Source: a virus. Taken from it: a DNA stretch of 42,189 nt. Shown here piece after piece: positions 24,665-32,008 of this stretch. The notes beneath the pieces are model-generated. The model did no database searches. It saw only the letters and a list, made by a program, of their open reading frames with translations, and had not been told where the DNA came from. Made by a program: the position numbers and the translations under genes. The stretch is from the IMG/VR virus record IMGVR_UViG_3300035001_000009, positions 1 to 42,189 of that record; one strand, 5' to 3'. How positions within the stretch are numbered: the stretch's first letter is position 1; each line of letters begins with the position of its first letter.

Positions 24665-24782
24665 GATGGTTCACCTCGACTCGGGCCTCTTGCCCTGTGC
24701 GGGATGCGCTGGAATGTCGGCGCGGTCTGGGATGCTGACGGGATCTCGCGCGTTCGGTGCGAGCGATGAAGGGGAAGATCAG

Positions 24783-25070
24783 ATGGGATCCGATACAGCG
24801 GCAGCGGGCCGGTATGCGCAAAGACACCTAGACGAGGCTTCGGGAGAGTCGACGCGGTGCGCTCAGCTGCTCGTGGACATGATCCAGCAGGGCGAGGAGG
24901 GGTCGGCCGCGTTCAACGAGACCATCCTGAAGCTCGACGAGGCTGTGGTGGCGGAGTTGCGCTGGCGTTCAGTGCAGAATGCCGCGATCCAGATGGCTGG
25001 TGAGATGTCTGTGCCGTACGTGAGGCCGCAGATTGTCCCGAATGATGAGCCACCGCTCGGCGCGTTCTGA
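24783..25070 (+). CDS. hypothetical reversed gene upstream of terminase
   Basis: 95 aa, mostly helical and acidic (QLLVDMIQQGEEGSAAFNET, then ILKLDEAVVAELRWRSVQ), ending PNDEPPLGAF. No membrane segment. AAGGGGAAG lies about 9 bases before ATG 24783. It runs opposite to the terminase genes and is followed within 10 bases by its own hairpin terminator. Likely an independently expressed gene; function unknown. Confidence 0.65.
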   Translation: MGSDTAAAGRYAQRHLDEASGESTRCAQLLVDMIQQGEEGSAAFNETILKLDEAVVAELRWRSVQNAAIQMAGEMSVPYVRPQIVPNDEPPLGAF

Positions 25071-25077
25071 GACGAGA

Positions 25078-25123
25078 GAAGCCCCGGTGTCCCTCTGAGC
25101 GAGGTGGAGACTACCGGGGCTTC
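25078..25123. terminator. hairpin terminator between convergent genes
   Basis: Perfect 11 bp arms GAAGCCCCGGT (25078-25088) and ACCGGGGCTTC (25113-25123); the 24-base loop can pair further inside (CTC/GAG). It follows the plus-strand stop at 25070 and precedes the convergent minus-strand stop at 25205. Confidence 0.82.
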
Positions 25124-25204
25124 GGTCTGTGGGCGGACTTGTCCACCATCTACGTTCTATCGTTGCGGGTTTCGCGAATTAATGCACTTCTGATCTCCAG
25201 CGCG

Positions 25205-25726
25205 TCACGACATGCTGGCAATGCTCACCGCGATCGCGGCAACAGCTGCTGCGAGTGAAGCGCCGGCGATGATGACGGAAGCCCAGGACATCCGTCTCGC
25301 GAATCGCTCAGTGCGCTCGGAGTGCTCCTGCTGCGTCTTCGAGAGGGCGAGGTTAGAGAGCGTTATCTCGACGAGTTGAGCGATGGCCTCGTTCTGCTCC
25401 GACATCAGTTCTGCAGCGCGCTCGGTGTTGGCTGCTATCTCGTCGGGTCTCGTGTCGGGTTGAAAGCGCTCGATCATGTTGTCGATGACCGACTGCTCAG
25501 GAATGATGGTTCGCTGCATCTTCAGCAGCGGCTCGGCAAGGAAGTCGGTCCTGCCGCTATCGATGAGCGGTTGCATGCCGCGGAATCCCTTGCCGATGCT
25601 CTTGAGTTGCTCGGCGCTGAGCCCGCCGCCTTTGAGCTTCCCGTTGAGCTCGACGTACGCTGCCGCGAGGGACTTGGGCGGATCTGCGGCGTCCGCAGTC
25701 GGCTCGTCGTCCGGGGCTTCGGTCAT
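25205..25726 (-). CDS. tail-anchored coiled-coil membrane protein
   Basis: 173 aa. Acidic N-terminus, helical middle, a coiled-coil (about 95-140) and a single C-terminal membrane helix (about 147-171) with no residues beyond SMS. The body would therefore face the cytoplasm. GTG 25744, right after the upstream stop, is an alternative start. It is in a lower-G+C island between early and late operons. Such proteins in temperate phages can exclude other phages, but nothing in the sequence proves it. Confidence 0.65.
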   Translation of the reverse strand: MTEAPDDEPTADAADPPKSLAAAYVELNGKLKGGGLSAEQLKSIGKGFRGMQPLIDSGRTDFLAEPLLKMQRTIIPEQSVIDNMIERFQPDTRPDEIAANTERAAELMSEQNEAIAQLVEITLSNLALSKTQQEHSERTERFARRMSWASVIIAGASLAAAVAAIAVSIASMS

Positions 25727-25745
25727 GTGCTGATGGTCCCACACG

Positions 25746-25955
25746 TCACCGACGTCGCGCAGTGCCTCGCGGGCGACCGCGGCGAACTTGCGGTTCGATC
25801 CGCAGGACAGCCTTCGACATCACCTGCGTCACGCCCTCTGCGTTCGTGCGGGAGGCGAGGCGGCCGGCGTCGATCCACCGGTACACCTGGGACACGTGCC
25901 GTCCGATCAGCGCGGCGGCTTCCCTCGCGGTCACCCACTCTTTCGGCTCAGGCAT
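25746..25955 (-). CDS. excisionase-like helix-turn-helix protein
   Basis: 69 aa. Residues 7-35 (WVTAREAAALIGRHVSQVYR, then WIDAGRL) form a MerR/excisionase-type winged HTH, ending in a basic tail RRGRPRGTARRR. Could be a directionality factor for the serine integrase, a regulator of the late operon, or the regulator of the divergent gene at 25987. Location beside a palindrome at 25969 supports a local regulatory role. No choice among these can be made from sequence. Confidence 0.7.
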   Translation of the reverse strand: MPEPKEWVTAREAAALIGRHVSQVYRWIDAGRLASRTNAEGVTQVMSKAVLRIEPQVRRGRPRGTARRR

Positions 25956-25968
25956 GATTCCGCCCGTG

Positions 25969-25986
25969 GCCCTCTAGCATGAGGGC
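25969..25986. promoter_or_regulatory. palindrome and possible leaderless promoter
   Basis: GCCCTC and GAGGGC arms (25969-25974, 25981-25986) flank TAGCAT. TAGCAT is a fair -10 box ending 6 bases before ATG 25987, so transcription would begin at the start codon itself, as in leaderless actinobacterial mRNAs. No good -35 box is seen. The palindrome may be an operator for the divergent HTH protein. Confidence 0.35.
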
Positions 25987-26517
25987 ATGACCGGACCCGA
26001 GATCTTGTCGACAGTCGCGATCGGGCTGAGCGCAATCAGCTTGGTGTGGACGTCCTTCATCACGATCAGACTGAACGATGCTCACTTCACGATCTCGCCA
26101 GCGCCGGTGGAGATGGCTTACGCCGACGGCTACCCACCCGTGTCGTTGACGCTCACAAGCATGGGCACGAACCTCGTCAAGGATGTGAAGTTGACCGTTC
26201 AGGCAGATCCGATGAATCACAGCCTGCAGCTGAGCGAGCGGAGTTGGCACAGTATCGCCGCGAAGAGCTCTGTGAGCACCACAGCGCACGGCGTGGGTTG
26301 GTATCCCAGGAACAGGCCCGGCAACCCCTGAAACCGTCTGTTCTACGATCCCGAGCGGACCGTCGAGGATCGGGTTGTCACCGTCTCCTGGAAAAACGCG
26401 CTCGGTATTCCGCGGAAGCAAATCATCGAACTCCCGCAGCTTCGCGATGAGCCGGAGTACGTCACCGACGACTTGAAGCGTTCGTCCGCGCAGGCGCGAG
26501 CCGAACACGGCGGATAG
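25987..26517 (+). pseudogene. membrane-anchored protein gene interrupted by in-frame TGA
   Basis: The same frame runs 177 codons from ATG 25987 to TAG 26515-26517 with a single TGA at 26329-26331 (codon 115). Before it: an N-terminal membrane helix (about 5-27) and a beta-rich soluble domain. After it: NRLFYDPERTVEDRVVTVSW and KNALGIPRKQIIELPQLRDE, which read as the continuing domain. TGA would be CGA (Arg) after one base change. It may therefore be a nonsense-broken gene, a truncated but working 114 aa protein, or a sequencing error. No selenocysteine signal is claimed. The flanking DNA is poorer in G+C than the rest, suggesting recent transfer. Function unknown. Confidence 0.7.
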
Positions 26518-26534
26518 AGAGTTACACCGCCTGC

Positions 26535-26756
26535 TCACTGTCCCGCTCCTTCCTGCTTCGCCTCGGCGTGGATGAACGCGTGCGGGTGCGGTCGGGTGCC
26601 GTCGCTGAGGAAAGCGGCATCGACGCACTCGTCGCACATTCGCTCGACGGTGCCGCGCAAGACCGCTTGCGGGAGGCCGGGCAGGTGTGGCAGCTCCCCG
26701 AAGTTCTCGCAGCACACGCACGCTGAGCGGTCTGCCGCCGGGCCGAAGGCCCTCAT
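26535..26756 (-). CDS. small zinc-binding protein
   Basis: 73 aa. CVCCENF (about 13-19) and MCDECV (about 40-45) give a four-Cys zinc site; tail is His/Ala rich. ATG 26756 overlaps the upstream stop (ATGA). Last gene of the leftward early operon. Function unknown. Confidence 0.65.
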   Translation of the reverse strand: MRAFGPAADRSACVCCENFGELPHLPGLPQAVLRGTVERMCDECVDAAFLSDGTRPHPHAFIHAEAKQEGAGQ

Positions 26757-27067
26757 CGCACGCCCCCAGCAGCACGCAGAGCCGCGCGGGCGAGCGTGGT
26801 TGCACCGGACATGGACAGGGTGTTCGTCCACTCGTACATTGCGACCGCGGCGGCACGAACCTGCGCATCGGACGGTTCGCCCTGCGGTTCCGGGGCCTCA
26901 GTCAGGTAGATCAAGCCCGCGAGTGCTCGGGACGCCTCGCGCATCGCGATGATGTCCTGGTCGGTCTCGCGGAAGATCGACTTTCCGAGTCGGGAGACGG
27001 TCGACCGGTGATCGAGGTTGGCCTTCGCGGTCTTGGCGAGCCCCAGGGGCGTTTCGTCGGTGCTCAT
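26753..27067 (-). CDS. hypothetical early protein
   Basis: 104 aa soluble helical protein, starts MSTDETPLGLAKTAKANLDH. No domain recognised. The start overlaps the upstream stop by 4 bases and GAAAGGAC lies upstream. Part of the coupled run of small early genes. Confidence 0.65.
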   Translation of the reverse strand: MSTDETPLGLAKTAKANLDHRSTVSRLGKSIFRETDQDIIAMREASRALAGLIYLTEAPEPQGEPSDAQVRAAAVAMYEWTNTLSMSGATTLARAALRAAGGVR

Positions 27068-27987
27068 GCTGCGGTCCTTTCGGCGGTGGGTTTGATGGTG
27101 AGTTCGTCCTGGATGGCCCAGTCGGCCCTGTATGTGTCGCGGTGTTCGTGGATGTCGCCGAAGGTTGGGTGTGTGATCCACCCGGTGGCGGTCGGCTCAC
27201 GCCATGTGCGGACGCGGCGGCCGGTGCGGCGGCGGGCGATAACGGCGTGCTGATCGGCGTCCCACAGCGCCTGCACGCCGCTGGGGCGGGACTGGGCGCC
27301 GAGGAGGTGGCAGTGGCACGGGCAGGAGAGAGCGTCGCAGTCGGCGTGCAGCTGGTGCTCGCACGTCGGGGAGCCCTTCCAGCGGGTGACGTCAGGGCGG
27401 ATACGGGCGCGTTCGATGCCGCAGAACGAGCAGGTGACGACGGTGACGCCGCGCTCCTGGTGGCTGTTCGCGATCGTGAGCGCGTCGCAGTTGGGGCACC
27501 GTTCCCGGACGACGGGCTTCTCCCTCGATTCGATCTCGAGGGACCGGTACGCCTGCTCGGCTGCGACGGCGAACCGGATCGCGTCGGCCGCGCCCTTCTC
27601 GTCGTGCACCCACAGGTCGACCGTGCGGTCGGCGCGGGATGCGAGGTGCCGCTGGCACTCGTCGACGGTGAGGAACGTGAGCGTCAGGTTCGAGTACCCG
27701 CCCGGCGTGGCGCCCTTGATCCCGTCTGATTCGGGGGACAGGAGGCTGCCGCCGGCGGCGTCGAGCGCTGCACGGAAGTCACGCCACCCGGCCACCGCGT
27801 TCACGGTGCGCTCGTAGCAGGACTGGCAGAGGAAGCCACGGTCAGCACCGCGGGGGAGGCAACCCCAGCAGGTGCCGGGGTTCTCCGCCCAGCCCTCGTG
27901 ATCGGGGCAGGTGACGCGGTGCGCGCCGAGCTCCGTGCACGGGCGGACGCCGGGCAGGCCGGTCGTCGTGATGCAGAGGATCGTCAT
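27064..27987 (-). CDS. multi-zinc-ribbon protein
   Basis: 307 aa with three Cys clusters: N-terminal CWGC/CQSC (about 40-55), CPNCDAL...CSFCG (about 163-187; paired CxxC 22 residues apart, a classic zinc ribbon) and a C-H rich CEHQLHADCDALSCPCHCH (about 205-223). Probably nucleic-acid binding or protein scaffolding. Start at 27987 (MTILCITTTG) with a 4-base overlap; the 88 codons upstream are Arg/His-rich shadow. No known pathway. Confidence 0.7.
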   Translation of the reverse strand: MTILCITTTGLPGVRPCTELGAHRVTCPDHEGWAENPGTCWGCLPRGADRGFLCQSCYERTVNAVAGWRDFRAALDAAGGSLLSPESDGIKGATPGGYSNLTLTFLTVDECQRHLASRADRTVDLWVHDEKGAADAIRFAVAAEQAYRSLEIESREKPVVRERCPNCDALTIANSHQERGVTVVTCSFCGIERARIRPDVTRWKGSPTCEHQLHADCDALSCPCHCHLLGAQSRPSGVQALWDADQHAVIARRRTGRRVRTWREPTATGWITHPTFGDIHEHRDTYRADWAIQDELTIKPTAERTAA

Positions 27988-28526
27988 GCGAGTTCTCCGA
28001 TCTGTCGGGACGGCTCGAGCACGAGTGGAGCGGCCCCCGTGCCGCCGCCCAGCCGCTCCCGAACTCGCTGTTCTGCGAGACTCTTGCTGCGCGCTTCGAC
28101 CTTCGCCGTCACCGTGATCCCGTCGGCGGAGAGCAGCGAGATGGTGAACGTGCGGACGCGGCCAGGGATGCGGAGTGCGTCGCACAGGCGGTCGTAGTCG
28201 CCGCAGAGCCCGAGCCGCTCGGCCATGCGACCGGCGTCTTCCCAGAGCCACTCGAGGCCGGGGTGGTCGGCGGGGATGCCGTCGGCCGGGACCTGTCCGA
28301 TTTTCCGTGCTTCGTGGCGGACGTGCGCCGTCGGGATCCTGAACACGAGGCCGTTGGAGGGCGGCGCGGGGCGGACGTTGAGGTATCCCGTCGACCGTGC
28401 GCTGGTGACGATGAGTTCCTCGCCCGGTTCGTAGTGGTGTGCCCCGCGACCGCGCACGTAGTAGCCGTAGTCGCGCTGCGTGACGACGACCACGTCGCCG
28501 CTCTGGTAGTCGGCGTTGTTCAGCAT
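27984..28526 (-). CDS. hypothetical early protein
   Basis: 180 aa. N-terminal part (residues 8-60, SGDVVVVTQRDYGYYVRGRG) looks like a small SH3/beta-barrel; the rest is alpha/beta with DHPGLEWLWEDAGRMAERLG. No catalytic motif. Start at 28526 overlaps the upstream stop by 7 bases. Confidence 0.62.
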   Translation of the reverse strand: MLNNADYQSGDVVVVTQRDYGYYVRGRGAHHYEPGEELIVTSARSTGYLNVRPAPPSNGLVFRIPTAHVRHEARKIGQVPADGIPADHPGLEWLWEDAGRMAERLGLCGDYDRLCDALRIPGRVRTFTISLLSADGITVTAKVEARSKSLAEQRVRERLGGGTGAAPLVLEPSRQIGELA

Positions 28527-28741
28527 GAGCAGGCTCCGTTCAGTGCGATTTCCATGAAGCAGGTCGGGCAGACCGGCCGGGGTTCGGGTTCGGGCTTCTC
28601 GTCGGGGATGCAGCCGTGGTGCACCAGCTGACCGTCGACGTACTGCACCGTGTCGCCGGGGTGGACACGGCTGCCGCAGTCGGCGCCGCATGTGCCGTCG
28701 TAGCGCGCCGTGAACGGCGGCGACGGGAACTCGCTCACCAT
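28520..28741 (-). CDS. small zinc-binding protein
   Basis: 73 aa. Cys pairs CGADC (about 18-22), HHGC and CPTC (about 58-61), ending CSC. The HPGDTVQYVDGQLVHHGC core resembles small zinc-finger/LIM-like units seen in phage and bacterial proteins. Starts at 28741 with 7-base overlap. Function unknown. Confidence 0.65.
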   Translation of the reverse strand: MVSEFPSPPFTARYDGTCGADCGSRVHPGDTVQYVDGQLVHHGCIPDEKPEPEPRPVCPTCFMEIALNGACSC

Positions 28742-29025
28742 GAGAGGTCCTCGCCTTCCGCTGCGCCGCGGCGGTTGCGCACGAGGGCTTCCGCCCATGG
28801 GTGGAGGCGGTCACGACTCTCATCGAGCCAGACGATCGCGTCCTCCCAGGTGGCGTGCGGTCGGACCAGGCAGGCCTCGCCGTCGATCAGCACGTAGGTC
28901 AGAGCGTGCGGCGCGTCCGGGAACGGCCAGTTCACGCACGCGACCTTCCAGCGCGGCGGCTCGTCATGGATACCGAAGCGTGCGACCTCGGCCTTCTCAT
29001 CGGCGGAGAGCTCAACGGTGCTCAT
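28735..29025 (-). CDS. hypothetical early protein
   Basis: 96 aa, starts MSTVELSADEKAEVARFGIH; contains a WPFPDAPHALTYVLIDGEA strand-turn segment. No recognised domain. Good AGGAAGA site before the ATG, and 4-base overlap with the upstream gene. Confidence 0.62.
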   Translation of the reverse strand: MSTVELSADEKAEVARFGIHDEPPRWKVACVNWPFPDAPHALTYVLIDGEACLVRPHATWEDAIVWLDESRDRLHPWAEALVRNRRGAAEGEDLSW

Positions 29026-29363
29026 GCTGTCTTCCTCTCTGCGCTGTCGCGCATGTTCTGTTCTCTGACTTCGGTTTCGTACTTCGCCAGCCATGTGCGG
29101 GCCGTGTGATCCGATATCCCCAGCTGCCGGGCGATCTCAGTCCAGGTCGTCCCGAACCGACGCCCCGCGCTGATTTCCTCGCCCGCGAGCGTGGAGTAGC
29201 CGCTGCGGATGCCCGCTCGCTTGCGGCGCCCGCCATGCTGCGGAGGGCAGAGGACCTGCGCGATTCGCTCCGCCACCGTGATGCCCCGAGCCTCGGCCTC
29301 GGCGTTCAGGCGTCGGTAGTCCCCGAGCGGGACATTCACCCTCACCTGCAGATAGCCATCCAT
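29022..29363 (-). CDS. two-domain DNA-binding protein (RHH-like plus HTH)
   Basis: 113 aa. Residues 4-38 (YLQVRVNVPLGDYRRLNAEA) look like a ribbon-helix-helix arm and residues about 72-97 (TWTEIARQLGISDHTARTWL) are a clear helix-turn-helix. Probably a regulator. ATG 29363 overlaps the replisome-organizer stop (TGATG); GTG 29366 is possible. Confidence 0.7.
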   Translation of the reverse strand: MDGYLQVRVNVPLGDYRRLNAEAEARGITVAERIAQVLCPPQHGGRRKRAGIRSGYSTLAGEEISAGRRFGTTWTEIARQLGISDHTARTWLAKYETEVREQNMRDSAERKTA

Positions 29364-30076
29364 CACGACACCTCCATGGACGCCGTGTCATTCCCGACCA
29401 CCCGGAGACGTGAACCCTGTGGATAACCCGCCGCGAGATCAACCGCATCTTCGATAGAAGATGTAGCTGTAGGGGTAGATGTAGCTGTAGAGGTAGTAGG
29501 GCCGGTCTGAGCGTTGCCCGACGTTTGGTCTGAGCGGTGCCCGTAGCGTTGGGCGTAGCGCTCCCCGAACGACTGGGCGAACGCCCATTCCATCTGGGTC
29601 TCCGTCTCCCTGACCGAGACCGAGTTCTGTCGCAGCACCGTCTTCATCTGCGGCTTCTCCCACGCCGACAGATCCGGGTTCTCCCGCTTGTACCGGAGAA
29701 GCTCGTGCACAATGACAGCCCGGATCTTGTTCGAAGCGACAGCACCGAACGCCTTCGCCGCCGAGACCGCCAGCCGGGGCTGCTTGAGCAGCCCATCCCA
29801 GCGGAGGAACGACCGCACCAGCACCTCCTCGGTGTCCTGGTCGACGACGATGAAGTACTTGTCGGCGAGCTCCTGCGCCGCGATCATCACGTCGTCTGCG
29901 ACCTGCTCGCGGGTCATCGCGGCGAGACGCCCGGGACGGAAGTCGGCCACACCGCAGTAGCTCAGGTCGGCGTGTGTCAGCAGCTTGAAGTAGAGAGACT
30001 GCGCGGCGTCGGTGCAGTCCCGCCAGTCGTCGTCGTTCCAGATGTCCACGTTGATCGTGGCTCTCTCGCGGGCCAT
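29363..30076 (-). CDS. replisome-organizer-like replication initiator
   Basis: 237 aa. N-terminal winged helix region (INVDIWNDDDWRDCTDAAQS, LYFKLLTHADLSYCGVADFR) matches the actinophage replisome organizer group that binds the origin and recruits host helicase. A Thr/Ser/Ala-Pro low-complexity linker (about 192-208) is encoded by a hexamer repeat tract. No loader, helicase or polymerase gene is seen, so replication must rely on the host. TAATG overlap with the upstream HNH gene. Confidence 0.75.
   Translation of the reverse strand: MARERATINVDIWNDDDWRDCTDAAQSLYFKLLTHADLSYCGVADFRPGRLAAMTREQVADDVMIAAQELADKYFIVVDQDTEEVLVRSFLRWDGLLKQPRLAVSAAKAFGAVASNKIRAVIVHELLRYKRENPDLSAWEKPQMKTVLRQNSVSVRETETQMEWAFAQSFGERYAQRYGHRSDQTSGNAQTGPTTSTATSTPTATSSIEDAVDLAAGYPQGSRLRVVGNDTASMEVS
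29446..29498. repeat. hexamer and inverted repeats in the initiator gene, candidate origin
   Basis: CATCTTC-GATA-GAAGATG inverted repeat (29446-29463) abuts six GTAGNN hexamers (29463-29498), within which AGATGTAGCTGTAG is repeated at 18-base spacing (29459, 29477). The tract is AT-richer than its surroundings and lies inside the replication gene, as lambda ori lies in gene O. It also encodes a Thr-X linker, so coding bias could explain the hexamers. Confidence 0.45.
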
Positions 30077-30453
30077 TACGTCGGCCTCCCCTCGCTGATG
30101 TGTCGCCGCTCGGTCGCGGAGACGAGATAGAACAGTTCTCCGTCGATCGCGGTGACGGGTGTCGCCTTCGAGCGTTCGAGTGTGGCCGCGTTCGTCGCGG
30201 CCTTCTCGACCCGCAGACCGCGATCGATCAGATCCAGGCGGAGCATTGCGCCGGCATCCTCCGCGGCACCGTTGCAGGGCACGCAGACGGCGCAGAGGTT
30301 CGCCGGGTGGTCCAGGACGGTCGAGCCGCCAGAGCCGCGGTTCGCGCGGTGGTGCGCCGTCTGCGCCTCCCCCAGGCAGCCCGGGAGCATCATCAGACAG
30401 AAGCCGCCGTCACGCTCGATCACGGCCCTCTTGGTTGCCACGGTGACGGTCAT
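30076..30453 (-). CDS. HNH endonuclease
   Basis: 125 aa. HNH core from residue 16: GGFCLMMLPGC, then AHHRANRGSGG, LDHPANLCAVCVPCNGAAED; the Cys pairs bind structural zinc and the His/Asn residues are in the expected order. Cuts or nicks double-stranded DNA. Its position beside replication genes suggests a role in genome processing or simply a mobile insertion. Starts at 30453. Confidence 0.8.
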   Translation of the reverse strand: MTVTVATKRAVIERDGGFCLMMLPGCLGEAQTAHHRANRGSGGSTVLDHPANLCAVCVPCNGAAEDAGAMLRLDLIDRGLRVEKAATNAATLERSKATPVTAIDGELFYLVSATERRHISEGRPT

Positions 30454-30617
30454 CGCTTCTCCTCTCGGTGGCACTGGCACGCCAGTGGATGCGTCGACGG
30501 AAGGTGATCTCGGACGGTGGAGTGCCCGAGCGGTGTCCAGCAGCAGCGGCGCCGGCACGGGAGGCGCTTCTCGCGCGCCTGGGTGTCCGGGCATGCTCCG
30601 GGCGGCAGGTTCTTCAC
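30450..30617 (-). CDS. small Cys/Arg-rich zinc-binding protein
   Basis: 55 aa, very basic: CPDTQAREKRLPCRRRCCW (about 9-27) and HPLACQCHREEKR at the end. GTG 30617 overlaps the methyltransferase stop (GTGA) and the stop overlaps the HNH start. Likely nucleic-acid binding; no family name. Confidence 0.6.
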   Translation of the reverse strand: MKNLPPGACPDTQAREKRLPCRRRCCWTPLGHSTVRDHLPSTHPLACQCHREEKR

Positions 30618-32008
30618 GACGCCACCGCCTCTCGCACGCGGGGCCACAGGACGCCGAGAGCGGCATGCGCTTGCTGCGGCACCACCCCGTTCCCGCACGC
30701 CTTGATCGCGGCATTCCAGCCGATGACATCCGTCACCCATCCGGCCGGGTAGCCCATCATCCACTCGTCGAACGCTGCCGAGAGACGTCGGTTCCCGTTC
30801 TTGCCGTCCGGGAGCGTGGGAGAAGGGGCGGATCGTGTGATCGCTTCCCATCGCTGGACCGCCGGCAAGTACTCTCCCCAGTCGACCGTTTCGCCGTCCG
30901 TCACGTCGCGCGCGATCCCGGGGAGCAACTTCTCGCCTGATCGATCACCACCTCGCACCGCATTGCCGCCGGTTGCGTAAGCCGTCGTCGGCGTCGGCAG
31001 CAGTTTGTGGTGCACGGCGGTGGCGAGGGTGATCGACCTCTTGGCTCCAGACTCTCGAGTCCCACCCATCTCTGATGAGACCCTGCCGCCGGAACCATCC
31101 GCGGCAGCCGGCGTCGGGAGCAGCTTTACCTCCGCGCCAAGGTTGCGCGCGTGACCGTTACCGGTGTCCGGCATCGTTGTCGGCGTGGGCAGCAGTCGAC
31201 CGCCGGTCTTCATCAGGTCGTTCTCGACGAGGATCGCGAGGTCGGTGACGACCGAGCGGCCCGGCTTCTTGCGAAGGTGGTTCTCTGGGGTGTTGCCGGA
31301 CGGCTGCGCGACCGGCGTCGGCAGCAGCGTCAGAGGTGCGTCAGCACGTCCGCCAGCGACGGCTGATGCCCTCCCGCCCGTCGCTTCTCCGGGGATTGCG
31401 TCCCACCTCGATCCGAGTCGTACGCCGCGGGCGTAGGCAAGAACGAAGACACGGAACCGCCCGTGAGGGGCACCGATGTCGGACGCGGGTAGAGCGTGCC
31501 ATTCCGCATCGAACCCGAGGGCGGCAAGGTCGATGAGTACACGTCCGAGGGCTCGAAGATTGGGAGCATGTTGAACGCCTGACTCGGGGTCAGCACATCT
31601 CGGGCACGGTCCCAACTTGCTATCGGACTCTGATTCGGCGCATCCACTGAGCAGCCCCCTGACGTTTTCGATGAGCACCACGCTCGGGCGGAGCGCGGCG
31701 ATCGCTTTCCTGAAGTCGGCCCACAGGCCCGACCGTGTTCCGGGCCGCATCCCCGACCGCCGCCCAGCGAGGCTGAGGTCCTGGCAGGGGAATCCGCCGC
31801 AGATGATGTCGACGGGTTCGACGGTCGACCAGTCCACAGTCGTCACGTCACCGAAGTTCGGAACGCCCGGCCAGTGGGCGGCGAGCACCTTCGAAGGTTC
31901 CGGCTCCCACTCGACGTGCCATGCCGTGCTTCCCCCGAAGAATGCTTCGACGGCGAGGTCAAGGCCGCCGATGCCAGAAAACAGTGAGCCGACACGCAGA
32001 GCGCTCAT
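30614..32008 (-). CDS. C5-cytosine DNA methyltransferase with repeated recognition region
   Basis: 464 aa. Motif I FSGIGGLD (10-17), motif IV GGFPCQDLS (71-79, catalytic Cys75), motif VI ENVRG (114-118), motif VIII-like HGRFRVF (182-188) and motif X ACGNGVVPQ (about 442-450). It methylates cytosine in double-stranded DNA. The target-recognition part (about 227-365) holds four LLPTP repeats (at 228, 272, 297, 337) plus a degenerate LLPG (361), each followed by a T/A and Gly-rich stretch. No partner restriction enzyme is seen, so it probably protects phage DNA from host restriction. 4-base overlap with the helicase-methyltransferase gene. Confidence 0.9.
   Translation of the reverse strand: MSALRVGSLFSGIGGLDLAVEAFFGGSTAWHVEWEPEPSKVLAAHWPGVPNFGDVTTVDWSTVEPVDIICGGFPCQDLSLAGRRSGMRPGTRSGLWADFRKAIAALRPSVVLIENVRGLLSGCAESESDSKLGPCPRCADPESGVQHAPNLRALGRVLIDLAALGFDAEWHALPASDIGAPHGRFRVFVLAYARGVRLGSRWDAIPGEATGGRASAVAGGRADAPLTLLPTPVAQPSGNTPENHLRKKPGRSVVTDLAILVENDLMKTGGRLLPTPTTMPDTGNGHARNLGAEVKLLPTPAAADGSGGRVSSEMGGTRESGAKRSITLATAVHHKLLPTPTTAYATGGNAVRGGDRSGEKLLPGIARDVTDGETVDWGEYLPAVQRWEAITRSAPSPTLPDGKNGNRRLSAAFDEWMMGYPAGWVTDVIGWNAAIKACGNGVVPQQAHAALGVLWPRVREAVAS

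Noticed and set aside
25987-26517. Selenocysteine at the in-frame TGA
   Set aside because: No Cys-like context or selenoprotein family is apparent; Arg (CGA) restored by one base change is the simpler reading.
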